Source of the DNA: Gordonia pseudamarae
Lineage (GTDB): Bacteria; Actinomycetota; Actinomycetes; Mycobacteriales; Mycobacteriaceae
NCBI RefSeq assembly: GCF_025273675.1
Contig: NZ_CP045809.1
Span: 3,100,001-3,164,000, forward strand
DNA length: 64,000 nt
Direction of reading: 5' to 3'
Positions 9,454-17,844 of the stretch are shown here, one piece after another. The notes under the pieces are model-generated. The model worked only from the letters and a program-made list of their open reading frames with translations. It ran no database searches and was not told where the DNA came from. Position numbers and translations under genes: made by a program. Position 1 is the first letter of the stretch, and every line of letters begins with the position of its first letter.

Positions 9454-10806
9454 TTACAGCGGCAGGTAGTTGCGGAGCTCGAACGGGGTGACGTGGCTGC
9501 GATAGTTGTTCCACTCGGTCCACTTGTTGCGCAGGAAGTAGTCGAAGACGTGTTCGCCGAGGGTTTCAGCGACGAGTTCGGACTCCTCCATCGCGACCAG
9601 CGCCTCCGCGAGGCTGCCGGGGAGCTCCTTGTAACCCATCGCGCGTCGTTCGGCGGGGGTCAGCGCCCACACATCGTCCTCGGCTTCGTCGGGTAGTTCG
9701 TAGTCCTCGGTGACGCCCTTGAGGCCGGCCGCCAGGAGTACGGAGAAGGCCAGGTAGGGATTGCAGGCCGAATCGACGCTGCGGATCTCGACGCGCCGCG
9801 AGGACACCTTGTTGGGCGTGTACAGCGGCAGCCGGACGAGGGCGGACCGGTTGGCGCGTCCCCAGCTGGCGGCGGTGGGCGCCTCACCGCCGTGGATGAG
9901 GCGCTTGTAGCTGTTGACCCACTGGTTGGTGACGGCGCTGATCTCGTTGGCATGGTGCAGGATGCCCGCGATGAACTTCTTGCCGGTGTCCGAGAGCTGC
10001 ATCGGATCGTCGGGGTTGTGGAAGGCGTTGGTGTCGCCTTCGAACAGGCTCATGTGGGTGTGCATGGCCGAGCCGGGATGTTCGCTGAACGGTTTGGGCA
10101 TGAAGGTGGCGGTGCTGCCTTCGGAGATGGCCACTTCCTTGATGACGTAGCGGAAGGTCATCACGTTGTCGGCCATGGAGAGGGCGTCGGCGTACCGGAG
10201 GTCGATCTCCTGCTGGCCGGGCGCGCCCTCGTGGTGGGAGAACTCGACGGAGATGCCCATCGACTCCAATGCCTCGATGGCATGCCGGCGAAAGTGCGGT
10301 GCGGCGTCGTGCACGGCCTGGTCGAAGTAGCCACCGCGGTCGGCGGGGGTCGGCGGTGTGCCGTCCAGGGGCGCGTCCTTGAGGAGGAAGAACTCGATCT
10401 CGGGGTGGACGTAGCAGCTGAAGCCGAGGTCGGCGGCGCGGTTGAGTCCACGGCGCAGGACGTGGCGGGAGTCGGCCCAGCTGGGCGTGCCGTCGGGCAT
10501 GGCCACGTCGCAGAACATGCGGGCCGAATGGTGGCGACCGTTGGAGGTGGTCCAGGGCAGGATCTGAAAACTGGACGGGTCGGGTTTGAGGACGGTGTCC
10601 GCTTCGGAGACGCGCGAGAACCCTTCGATGGCGGAGCCGTCGAAGCCGATGCCCTCGGTGAAGGCACCCTCAAGTTCGGCGGGGGCGATCGCCACTGACT
10701 TCAGATATCCGAGGACGTCGGTGAACCACAATCGAACGAATCGGATGTCACGCTCTTCGAGGGTCCGGAGCACGAATTCCTTTTGGCGATCCATGCCATC
10801 GGACAC
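9454..10806 (-). CDS. glnA2: GlnA2-type glutamine synthetase
   Basis: 450 residues, closely matching the length and sequence I recall for M. tuberculosis GlnA2. The type I fold is intact: IGFDGSAIEGFSR, HPGSAMHTHMSLFEG and NRSALVRLP. Where GlnA1 has the adenylylated tyrosine, this protein reads DDVWALTPAER, a tryptophan with no tyrosine, so control by GlnE is not expected. It is not essential for glutamine synthesis in mycobacteria and its exact role is unsettled. The GTG at 10806 has AGGTGA six bases upstream; the ATG at 10794 (MDRQKEF) is the start used by most homologues. It lies upstream of glnE on the same strand. Confidence 0.93.
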   Translation of the reverse strand: MSDGMDRQKEFVLRTLEERDIRFVRLWFTDVLGYLKSVAIAPAELEGAFTEGIGFDGSAIEGFSRVSEADTVLKPDPSSFQILPWTTSNGRHHSARMFCDVAMPDGTPSWADSRHVLRRGLNRAADLGFSCYVHPEIEFFLLKDAPLDGTPPTPADRGGYFDQAVHDAAPHFRRHAIEALESMGISVEFSHHEGAPGQQEIDLRYADALSMADNVMTFRYVIKEVAISEGSTATFMPKPFSEHPGSAMHTHMSLFEGDTNAFHNPDDPMQLSDTGKKFIAGILHHANEISAVTNQWVNSYKRLIHGGEAPTAASWGRANRSALVRLPLYTPNKVSSRRVEIRSVDSACNPYLAFSVLLAAGLKGVTEDYELPDEAEDDVWALTPAERRAMGYKELPGSLAEALVAMEESELVAETLGEHVFDYFLRNKWTEWNNYRSHVTPFELRNYLPL

Positions 10807-11179
10807 TAGGAGTCACCTGTTAAATCCGTGTTACATTCACAATTCCGATGCGATAACCTGCAACTTTGCTAAAGAGATCTCACCATATAGGACAACTTCG
10901 CCATGCCCGTCTCACCGGTGCGAAGCGTCGGTGTGAGACACCGCAGGGCGCCGGATCAACCGGTTCGCAATGGCGTTTCGCCCCACGGGCGGGTGTCTCG
11001 CGGCGTGATCGCGCGGTCGGCGCGCAGGTCTACGGCCACGCAGGAACCGGGCCGGTGATGTGAGTAAAACCACAGCTCCGACGGGTGTGAACGAGCGTTC
11101 GGCAGGTGGACAATACGTGGTGTCCTACCCGCCCGGGTACCTGCTCGACGCAGGACTCGAGGAACGAAATGAGACAGCG
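10807..11179. promoter_or_regulatory. Divergent glnA2/panB intergenic region
   Basis: No convincing gene is visible. The glnA2-proximal 70 bases are unusually AT-rich and hold GTTAA-n6-GTTAC (10819-10834), which on the minus strand reads GTAAC-n6-TTAAC, an imperfect GlnR-like box just before the glnA2 ribosome-binding site. The panB-proximal half is ordinary GC-rich sequence with no clear -10/-35 pair. Confidence 0.35.
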
Positions 11180-12025
11180 ATGTCCGAAACCTCGGTTTAC
11201 GGTGCCACCCCCACCGATTCGGCCAAGCCCCGTCGCGCGATGCGCGTACACCACCTCGCGCAGATGAAGGCCGACGGCGAGAAGTGGTCGATGCTCACCG
11301 CCTACGACTATTCCACCGCCCGCATTTTCGATGAGGCAGGCATTCCGGTGTTGCTCGTCGGCGACTCGGCCGCCAACGTCGTCTACGGCTACGACACCAC
11401 CATCCCCGTCACGCTCGACGAGATGATCCCACTGATCCGCGGCGTCGTACGCGGCGCCCCGCACGCCCTGGTCGTCGCCGACCTCACCTTCGGCAGCTAT
11501 GAGGCGGGCCCGCGGCAGGCCCTCGAATCGGCCACGCGCGTCTTCAAGGAGACCGGCGCGCATGCGGTGAAGATCGAAGGCGGCGAACGCGTCGCCGATC
11601 AGATCGCCACGCTCACCGCCGCCGGAATTCCCGTCGTCGCACACATCGGGTTCACCCCGCAGTCCGTCAACGGCCTCGGCGGCTTCCGCGTCCAGGGCCG
11701 TGGCGACGCCGGTGATCAGCTCATCGCCGACGCCATCGCAGTCCAGGAGGCCGGCGCGATCGCCGTCGTCATGGAGATGGTTCCCGCCGACCTCGCCGGC
11801 CAGATCACCCGCAAACTCACCATCCCCACCGTCGGGATCGGCGCGGGCAACGAGACCGACGCCCAGGTCCTCGTCTGGCAGGACATGGCCGGTTTCACCC
11901 ACGGCAAGACCGCCAAGTTCGTCAAACGCTTCGCCGATGTCGGCGGCGACCTGCGCAAGGCCGCCGAACAGTACGCCGACGAGGTCCGCCGGGGCGCCTT
12001 CCCCGGCCCCGAACACTCCTACTGA
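11180..12025 (+). CDS. panB: 3-methyl-2-oxobutanoate hydroxymethyltransferase
   Basis: 281 residues, the family length. It transfers a hydroxymethyl group from methylene-tetrahydrofolate to alpha-ketoisovalerate, the first committed step of pantothenate and CoA synthesis, as a cytoplasmic Mg-dependent decamer. Motifs are in order: [29 protein letters not shown] (metal Asp), [26 protein letters not shown] and the catalytic Glu in VVMEMVPA. The ATG at 11180 starts the domain; a 40-residue in-frame extension lacks family similarity. No panC or panD is adjacent. A double-hairpin region follows the stop codon. Confidence 0.96.
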   Translation: MSETSVYGATPTDSAKPRRAMRVHHLAQMKADGEKWSMLTAYDYSTARIFDEAGIPVLLVGDSAANVVYGYDTTIPVTLDEMIPLIRGVVRGAPHALVVADLTFGSYEAGPRQALESATRVFKETGAHAVKIEGGERVADQIATLTAAGIPVVAHIGFTPQSVNGLGGFRVQGRGDAGDQLIADAIAVQEAGAIAVVMEMVPADLAGQITRKLTIPTVGIGAGNETDAQVLVWQDMAGFTHGKTAKFVKRFADVGGDLRKAAEQYADEVRRGAFPGPEHSY

Positions 12026-12036
12026 GTTCCAGTCCC

Positions 12037-12091
12037 CAAACCTTGCTGTTTGCTCCGAAATCCGACAGCAAACAGCAAGGTTTGCTGTCGG
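12037..12091. repeat. Two mutually exclusive hairpins downstream of panB
   Basis: A perfect 18-bp inverted repeat (12037-12054 with 12067-12084, 12-base loop) overlaps a second perfect 11-bp repeat (12062-12072 with 12081-12091, 8-base loop). The arm 12067-12084 is shared, so only one can form. No T-run follows, so a plain intrinsic terminator is not certain. The rest of 12092-12232 shows no gene. Confidence 0.6.
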
Positions 12092-12232
12092 TCGCGGCCA
12101 ACCGCACGACGTGCACCGGCGGCAACGATGTGATCGACGCCGCCGGTGCCGCTCGCCCGGCCCGCACAAGGGGGGTCGACGAGTGTTCACCTACGATTCC
12201 GAACTCGCACCGGCGGCAACCACTGCCGGGAT

Positions 12233-12823
12233 TCACGTGGTCGCACCCGCATAGCCGCCGGCGCACCGCCGCACGAACCTGGCAACCGTTTCCCGCACCT
12301 GCTCGGGCAAGAGGTCACCGTCGCCGAACAGCATTCCTACTAGCCGTCCCGTCAGCAGGTCGACGAGATCGGCGGCGTCGGCCTGGGGTGAATCACTGCC
12401 CAAGGACCGGAACAGCCCGGCGGCCAATTCGACCGAGAACAGGCAGCGCATCAGCGACTGTCGCAGCTCCCGGTGTTCACGCACCTCGCCGAGCAGCGCG
12501 AACACCGCGAGTGCCTGATCGCGCCGGCCGTCGGCGAGATGCCCCAACTGCCCGGCGATCAGCTCCGCCGCCCCCTCCACCGTGACCGGTTCCTCCGCCT
12601 GCGACCGCGCATCCTCGAATGCCGCACGTGAGTGATGCCGGATCCGTTCGACGACGGCTTCGACCAACGCCTGCCGGGTCCGGAAGTAGTACGACGTCGA
12701 ACCCGCGGCCAGCCCGGCGTGCCGGTCGACGGCCTGATGGGTCAGCACCCTCGCGCCACCGTCGGCCAGAACCGCGATCGCATGGTCGGTGATGAGCGGG
12801 CGCCTGTCCCCCGGTCGTGGCAT
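12233..12823 (-). CDS. TetR family transcriptional regulator
   Basis: 196 residues. The N-terminal helix-turn-helix spans roughly residues 8-55, with the TetR signature AVDRHAGLAAGSTSYYFRTRQALVEAV in which the YYF recognition-helix end is typical. The C-terminal ligand domain is helical and not diagnostic. The ATG at 12823 has GGAGGG six bases upstream. It is divergent from the ZapE-like gene, and the 68-bp gap contains a perfect palindrome at 12854-12881 that is the natural operator; self-repression and control of the neighbour are inferred. Confidence 0.88.
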   Translation of the reverse strand: MPRPGDRRPLITDHAIAVLADGGARVLTHQAVDRHAGLAAGSTSYYFRTRQALVEAVVERIRHHSRAAFEDARSQAEEPVTVEGAAELIAGQLGHLADGRRDQALAVFALLGEVREHRELRQSLMRCLFSVELAAGLFRSLGSDSPQADAADLVDLLTGRLVGMLFGDGDLLPEQVRETVARFVRRCAGGYAGATT

Positions 12824-12853
12824 CGCACCCTCCTCGTCTCAACTGCCATCGTT

Positions 12854-12881
12854 CCATTACTCTACAAATATAGAGTAATGG
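12854..12881. promoter_or_regulatory. Palindromic operator between TetR and ZapE-like genes
   Basis: Perfect 11-bp arms CCATTACTCTA and TAGAGTAATGG flank a 6-base AT centre (CAAATA). It sits in the middle of the divergent intergenic space, 10 bases before the ZapE-like start codon and 31 bases from the TetR start. The size and symmetry fit a TetR dimer site overlapping both promoters. Confidence 0.7.
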
Positions 12882-12891
12882 AGGTGGTGTC

Positions 12892-13947
12892 ATGCATCGA
12901 CGCCGACGATTCCGCGGTTCTCCGGTCACATCATTGGCCGCCCGGACCGCACCTCGGTTCCGCGATGCCCTCGCCCACGCGGGCATCGGCTTCGACGACG
13001 CCCAGCGCCACGCCATTGACCGCCTCAGCGGGCCGACCGACTGCGGCTACTATCTGCACGGCACCACCGGTCGCGGCAAAACCGCGCTCGCCACCCTGTA
13101 TTTCGACGCGATCCCGACGCAACACAAGACTCGCGTCCACTTCCACGATTTCCTGGCCGGGGTCCAGTCACATATCGCGCACTCGGGGCGATCGCATTCC
13201 GAGGCGATACGATCGGTCATCGGACCAACGGACGCCGTCTTCTTCGACGAGTTTCATGTCCATGATGTCGCCGACGCGATCTACCTGACCGAGATGCTCG
13301 GCAACCTGTGCAACGGCCGCACGCTGGTGATCGCGACCAGCAACTACTCCCCCGCCGATCTCATGCCGAACCCGTTGTTCCACAGTCGCTTCGCCCCGGC
13401 CATCACCATCATCACCGGGTCGATGACCGTGGTCGACATCGCCGGCGGACCCGACTATCGCACGCTCGCGGGACCTCCGGAACGTGGGTTCGGTTCCGGC
13501 TCCTGGATCTGCGGTCCGCCGGAGAACACCGGCACCCCGGCGACACCGGTACCGCTGTGCGCCGGCGGGATCAAGCTGATGGCGCTGCGAGTGACCGGCC
13601 GGGCAGCACACCTCACCTTCGCCGAACTCTGCGAACGTCCGGTGGGATCGCACCAATACCTCTGGCTCGCAGACTCTTTCGAGTCCATCACCATCACCGG
13701 GGTGCCCGACCTCGCCTCGGCCGAACGGGACCCGCTGATGCGGTTGGCCAACCTCGTCGACATCCTGCATGACCGCAACATCCGGCTCGACGTCCACTCT
13801 GCGGGACCACCCGGCCGCATTCTGGACGCCCCGGCCCCACCGCCCGACGTCGCACGAACGCTCAGCAGGCTCGGTTCGCTACGCACCCCGACCCCCGGCG
13901 CCGGACGAACCCGCGCCGCGCCGGGCGCGGGCGGCGGTACTACCTGA
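12892..13947 (+). CDS. zapE: AFG1/ZapE family ATPase
   Basis: 351 residues. The AAA-like core has Walker A GTTGRGKT (about residues 58-65), Walker B AVFFDEFHVHD (about 114-124) and sensor motif LVIATSNYSP. AFG1/ZapE proteins are P-loop ATPases; ZapE acts at the division ring in E. coli under stress, and the actinobacterial role is not established. The C-terminal 40 residues are Pro/Ala/Gly-rich and likely disordered. The ATG at 12892 has GGAGGTGG upstream. It overlaps the cutinase gene tail-to-tail by 8 bases. The upstream palindrome suggests control by the divergent TetR protein. Confidence 0.85.
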   Translation: MHRRRRFRGSPVTSLAARTAPRFRDALAHAGIGFDDAQRHAIDRLSGPTDCGYYLHGTTGRGKTALATLYFDAIPTQHKTRVHFHDFLAGVQSHIAHSGRSHSEAIRSVIGPTDAVFFDEFHVHDVADAIYLTEMLGNLCNGRTLVIATSNYSPADLMPNPLFHSRFAPAITIITGSMTVVDIAGGPDYRTLAGPPERGFGSGSWICGPPENTGTPATPVPLCAGGIKLMALRVTGRAAHLTFAELCERPVGSHQYLWLADSFESITITGVPDLASAERDPLMRLANLVDILHDRNIRLDVHSAGPPGRILDAPAPPPDVARTLSRLGSLRTPTPGAGRTRAAPGAGGGTT

Positions 13948-14656
13948 TGCGTTGCGCCGCGTAACGGGCGGCCGCCACGCTCACCGGTCCCGGCCCGTAC
14001 AGCACGTGCAGCGCGTTGGGCTGACCGACCTTGGTGCCGTTGCAGATGGTGTCGCCGGGGATGCAGTACCGGTAGGTCTTGCCCCGGTACGCGGTGCCGA
14101 CGCGCAGCGGCGGAGTGCCGATGTCACGCATCCACCGGTCCGACGGAGCACCGAGCAGCACCACCGCCGCGACGTGTCCGGCCACGGATGTGGGCAGCAC
14201 CGGTGGCAGTCCGGTCAGCTCGCGTTCGTACCTCGCGGGCAGCCGCACCGGTGTCGACGACGTCGCGTAGGTGGTGATCACCGCCCCCTGCGAGTAGCCG
14301 CCGAGCACGATCTTCGTCCTGGGGCATGCCGAGGCGATCCGCTCCATCCGCCGCTGGATCATGTTGATGCCGTCGATCGCGGTCTGCGCCACGTACCGCC
14401 GGTCACTGAACCGGGCGCTGGCCTTGTAGGGCACTCCCCAGACGTTCACACTCCTGCCCGGCAGCAGCCGGCGCAGTTCAGTACTGAACGCGAGCCCGGT
14501 CAGTCCGACGGGCGGCGCCGTCTCGGCGGTTCCGCGGGCGAATATCACCTCGACGTCGGGACAGCGGGCCGCGTCCGCGCGTCCCTGACCGGCGATCACA
14601 CCCATCGACAACACGGTCACCCAACACAACAGCACCACAGTCAGCCGTTTGGTCAC
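13940..14656 (-). CDS. Secreted cutinase family serine esterase
   Basis: 238 residues. The N-terminus (KRLTVVLLCWVTVLSMGVIAG, then Ala-Asp-Ala-Ala) is a signal peptide, so the protein is exported. The alpha/beta-hydrolase triad of cutinases is visible: Ser in GGYSQGA, Asp in IPGDTICNG and His in NALHVLYG. Cysteines in ARCPD, SACPRTK, RYCIPG and TICNG fit the two conserved disulfides. Substrates are likely esters of cell-envelope or host lipids. The GTG at 14656 puts the positive charges directly before the hydrophobic core; a 15-residue upstream extension would bury it. Confidence 0.88.
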   Translation of the reverse strand: MTKRLTVVLLCWVTVLSMGVIAGQGRADAARCPDVEVIFARGTAETAPPVGLTGLAFSTELRRLLPGRSVNVWGVPYKASARFSDRRYVAQTAIDGINMIQRRMERIASACPRTKIVLGGYSQGAVITTYATSSTPVRLPARYERELTGLPPVLPTSVAGHVAAVVLLGAPSDRWMRDIGTPPLRVGTAYRGKTYRYCIPGDTICNGTKVGQPNALHVLYGPGPVSVAAARYAAQRIR

Positions 14657-14753
14657 CTGGCGATCGTATCGCCGGATCGCCGCCGATACGACTGTGAACA
14701 TGCCTCGGCGTCTCCCACCGCACCCGTGATCTCAAGGGCCTCGGGCTCGGCCG

Positions 14754-15902
14754 TCACACCGTCTCGCTCTCCACGGCCGGTTCGCGCGGGGCGTCCACCC
14801 GGCCGCCGGTCGCCACGGCGGCGGTGAACACGATCACCAGCACGAAGCAGGCCAGCGTGTACGGCACGTTCGCGGCGAGCCGCTCGTCCACCGAACCCGA
14901 CAGCAGGCCGGGAAGTTCCGAAGCCCACAGGACGGCGAAGACCACGCAGTACGCAACCGCCGCGGCAACCGCGTAAGGGCGTGCGGTGTCATCCTCGGAA
15001 TGCCCGCCCTCACCGGGTCCCGCGCCGGCGGACCGATTGCGCCGCCATTCGGTGGGCAGCACGCTCAACGCGACGGCCGCGAAGACGGCCACCAACGCCA
15101 TCATGACCACAGTCTGCGCGGTGGTGTCGGGGTCGCCACCGATCATGCCCGCGACGATTCCCGGGATCCCGGCGATCAGCACGACGACCGTCGTCAGCAC
15201 ACCACTGAGCACCACACCCCCGAGCACGCCGAGCCCCCCGCGCGCCGGCCGGTCGGTGACGAGCGTGCGGACCAGGTAGGTGAGCGCGGCCGGACCGACG
15301 GTGGCGAACATGAACACACTCGACACCGGCGCCGATCCGATCACCGCCGCGATGTTCTTCTCATCGGGATTCCACGCCCACCACCTCAGCTGCGGGCCGA
15401 GCTGGTCGAAGATCTCGTAGAAACAGTGGTGCACGAAACCGACGCAGACCGCGCCGATGAGCACACCCCGCCTGCGGAACACCCCGAGACTGCGCACCGA
15501 CTCATAGCTGAGCACCGCCATCGCCGGGTACAGGCAGAGTATGTAGAGCGGCATCCGGTCGAACATGAACTCGACGGTGAACACGTTGTGCACGAACGCT
15601 GTTTTCAGGTGATCGGCGATACCGAACTGCGCGGGGAAGTACACCGGCGGCTCCATCACCAGCAGGTAGACCACCGAGCCGAGCCATAGCGCGGAAGGCG
15701 TCACATCGCCGGCCCGCCACCGCCGGACGGCGTGCACCGCGGCGGCGATCGCCAACGACACCAACAGCGCCTCGACGACAGGCAGCGTCCAGTTCTCGAG
15801 CCCGAGCGGGTTGCGCACATTCACCAGCGGTTGCACGTCGGCACAGGAGAATCCGAGTTCGTCGGCCATCGCGGCGAAGTCGTCGGGACAGGGACCGGCC
15901 AT
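14754..15902 (-). CDS. Multi-pass membrane protein of unknown function
   Basis: 382 residues with about nine hydrophobic segments (for example near residues 43-60, 70-88, 118-134, 148-165, 190-212, 225-248, 262-282, 316-334 and 345-365). The N-terminal 30 residues have two cysteines and lie outside the first segment. Conserved-looking polar motifs inside the membrane region include EPPVYF and HHCFYEIFDQ. The start codon abuts the stop codon of the preceding hydrolase gene, so the two form an operon. I do not recognise a transporter or enzyme family. Confidence 0.65.
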   Translation of the reverse strand: MAGPCPDDFAAMADELGFSCADVQPLVNVRNPLGLENWTLPVVEALLVSLAIAAAVHAVRRWRAGDVTPSALWLGSVVYLLVMEPPVYFPAQFGIADHLKTAFVHNVFTVEFMFDRMPLYILCLYPAMAVLSYESVRSLGVFRRRGVLIGAVCVGFVHHCFYEIFDQLGPQLRWWAWNPDEKNIAAVIGSAPVSSVFMFATVGPAALTYLVRTLVTDRPARGGLGVLGGVVLSGVLTTVVVLIAGIPGIVAGMIGGDPDTTAQTVVMMALVAVFAAVALSVLPTEWRRNRSAGAGPGEGGHSEDDTARPYAVAAAVAYCVVFAVLWASELPGLLSGSVDERLAANVPYTLACFVLVIVFTAAVATGGRVDAPREPAVESETV

Positions 15903-16841
15903 CTAGGCATCCCCACGGCGGTCGGCCGCCGCGTCGGACGCGCCGTACCAGTGCGCGACGTCGCCGCCGCGCCGGTAGCGTTCGAACCAGATGTCGGCGA
16001 AATCGGGCAGCGGCTCTGTGGCCGGATCGTGAAACGGGGTCTGGCTCAGCATGATCCGAAATCCGCTGACGAGTTTCTCCCGCCATGGCACCTCGCCGAG
16101 CGCCGGGAGCACCGGCGCGGTCTTGGGCGTGACGCCGGGAATCCGCGACAGCAGCGCGGTCCGCATACTCAGCGCCGGTTTGATGTCGTGCGCGTCCATC
16201 CCGCGTTCGGCGAAGGGTACGTGTTCGTTCATTCCGTCGGCGACGATCCGCGCGGCGGCCAGCAGATGCCGCAGCACCGACGGCAGCACCCGCACCCGGT
16301 ACCAGTCACTGTCGACGACGGCGCCATAGATGACCAGTGCCGAACTGCGATGCTCCACCTCTTCCACGAAGTGCCACAACAGAAGTGAGGACACCCTGTC
16401 GTCACCGGGGCGGAACAGCACGTCCTCGTTGTCCAGTAGCAGTTTGAAGAAGGGGGTGAACGTCGCCTCCAGGTCGGCAATGTAGGCCAGGCGGTACTCG
16501 AGCGAGCGGGTCTCGGTGATCTCGTCGAAGGAGGCGATCACGGCGTCGAAGGTCTGCTCCAGACCCGGATAGTGCCGCACCAGCGCCTTGAGGTGCCGAC
16601 GGTGGCACGCCGAATGCTGCGCCTCCTGCCGGAGAAAGTCCTTGGCCTCCTGCGCCGCCCCCTCGTCGTCGATGAGCGGGATGGCCTCGCGGACCGCGGC
16701 GACGATCATCTTCTCGAACGCCACCGCGTACACCGACACGACGTTCATGAACGTGGAGAAGGCGACATTGCGCGGATTCCATACGAACGGCAGGTCGTCG
16801 CCGAAGTCGAACGGAATCCTGCGTACTTCCAGCGCCGTCAT
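15903..16841 (-). CDS. Putative metal-dependent hydrolase of the PF10118 type
   Basis: 312 residues. The protein is mainly helical and has ferritin-like metal motifs: FLRQEAQHSACH near residues 69-80 and HFVEEVEHRSSA near residues 155-166, each Glu-x-x-His with an extra histidine, plus earlier glutamates in SVYAVAFEKM and ADLEATF. This matches the family annotated as predicted metal-dependent hydrolase; the reaction is unknown. The membrane-protein gene follows with no gap. The upstream promoter overlaps an inverted repeat and the end of a TetR gene, suggesting that regulator controls the pair. Confidence 0.75.
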   Translation of the reverse strand: MTALEVRRIPFDFGDDLPFVWNPRNVAFSTFMNVVSVYAVAFEKMIVAAVREAIPLIDDEGAAQEAKDFLRQEAQHSACHRRHLKALVRHYPGLEQTFDAVIASFDEITETRSLEYRLAYIADLEATFTPFFKLLLDNEDVLFRPGDDRVSSLLLWHFVEEVEHRSSALVIYGAVVDSDWYRVRVLPSVLRHLLAAARIVADGMNEHVPFAERGMDAHDIKPALSMRTALLSRIPGVTPKTAPVLPALGEVPWREKLVSGFRIMLSQTPFHDPATEPLPDFADIWFERYRRGGDVAHWYGASDAAADRRGDA

Positions 16842-16882
16842 CGACCGCCCCCTGCTTGTGATTCAGAACACCTACAGCGACG

Positions 16883-16912
16883 AGATTGACACTTGCAGTC
16901 TTAGTTGTCAAT
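16883..16912 (-). promoter_or_regulatory. Promoter and inverted repeat upstream of the hydrolase/membrane operon
   Basis: On the minus strand TTGACA (16911-16906), 17 bases and CAATCT (16888-16883) make a -35/-10 pair. The same DNA carries the inverted repeat ATTGACA (16885-16891) and TGTCAAT (16906-16912). A repressor bound here would cover the promoter; the adjacent TetR protein is the likely one. Confidence 0.45.
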
Positions 16913-17568
16913 CATGCTCGGTCAATCACACCCGGTCGATAAGGGTCGGCCCCGTCACCGAGCCCCATGGCCGGGACCAGCACCCGGCGTAGGTATCCGC
17001 GCAGCCCGTCCTCGCTGCGGCCCGACGGGCCCTCGAAGGTCATCAGCGAAACCACGAAACGCAAAAAGGTCTCGGTCATCTCATCCAGGTCGCCGGCACG
17101 GTCGGGGCGATGTTCCAGCACCGGCTCGAGGTAGCCACGCGCCATGGCCAGCGCCTCCGGCGCCAGCAGCCGGCGCCGGGCGTCCGGCTGTTCCAGGACG
17201 GTGATCATCGGGGAGATGGCGGGGTTGGCGGTGAACTCGCGGACCACCGACAGACACAACTCGACGACGAAATCGCCGGCGGTGCCGGCCGCGCGGGCCA
17301 GGGCGACCAGACGATCGCCTGCGTCGGTGACCGCCCGTTCCAGTGCGATCTCGACAATCTCCTCCTTGGTGGAGAAGTAGTTGTACACCGTCTGCCGTGA
17401 CACCCTGGCCTCGCGCGCTATGACGGTCAGCGAGATCCGTTCCAGACCGTGCGAGGCGAGCGAGCGAACGGCGGCCTCGATGATCTGCGAACGCGGATCC
17501 TCCGGCTGTCCCCGGCCGCCCCAGGCGGCGCGCCGCGGCGCACCGCGAGTCTCAAAGGTCACGCTCAT
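16912..17568 (-). CDS. TetR family transcriptional regulator
   Basis: 218 residues. The DNA-binding domain (about residues 25-72) contains RISLTVIAREARVSRQTVYNYFSTKEEIVEIAL, a classic TetR helix-turn-helix. The C-terminal domain is helical with no ligand-defining motif. The ATG at 17568 has AAAGG three bases upstream and gives the normal length; an 18-codon longer in-frame start is less likely. The stop codon overlaps the promoter and operator of the hydrolase operon, so that operon is the probable target. A second palindrome lies 61 bp upstream of its own start. Confidence 0.88.
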   Translation of the reverse strand: MSVTFETRGAPRRAAWGGRGQPEDPRSQIIEAAVRSLASHGLERISLTVIAREARVSRQTVYNYFSTKEEIVEIALERAVTDAGDRLVALARAAGTAGDFVVELCLSVVREFTANPAISPMITVLEQPDARRRLLAPEALAMARGYLEPVLEHRPDRAGDLDEMTETFLRFVVSLMTFEGPSGRSEDGLRGYLRRVLVPAMGLGDGADPYRPGVIDRA

Positions 17569-17628
17569 CCTTTCGCCGCCGGTGATCCGGTCGGGCGCGA
17601 ACCGTCCGGTGCGCACCCGCACCGCCCA

Positions 17629-17643
17629 CGGTATGACATACCG
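17629..17643. promoter_or_regulatory. 15-bp palindrome between TetR and pip
   Basis: CGGTATG-A-CATACCG is a perfect palindrome 61-75 bp upstream of the TetR start and about 200 bp before pip. It is a plausible TetR operator. The remaining sequence from 17569 to 17844 shows no gene. Confidence 0.5.
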
Positions 17644-17844
17644 GACAATGCTGGGGAGCCCGACCGGCCGATCCGTGCGGCAAGCGATCGTCTGCCCGCC
17701 ACCGTCGGCGCCGCCGTCGCCGGTCCGAAACTGTGTCGTCCGACCGGACGCACCCTGCGGCAGGGCCCTTTCGGATTCGGACAGATGCGGTAACGTTCAC
17801 CTGCGAATTCGGGTACACCCCCACTCCCCGCCAACCACGCACAG

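Noticed and set aside
6460..9696. Long plus-strand frames across glnE
   Set aside because: They mirror the third-position GC of glnE and have no ribosome-binding site or family resemblance.
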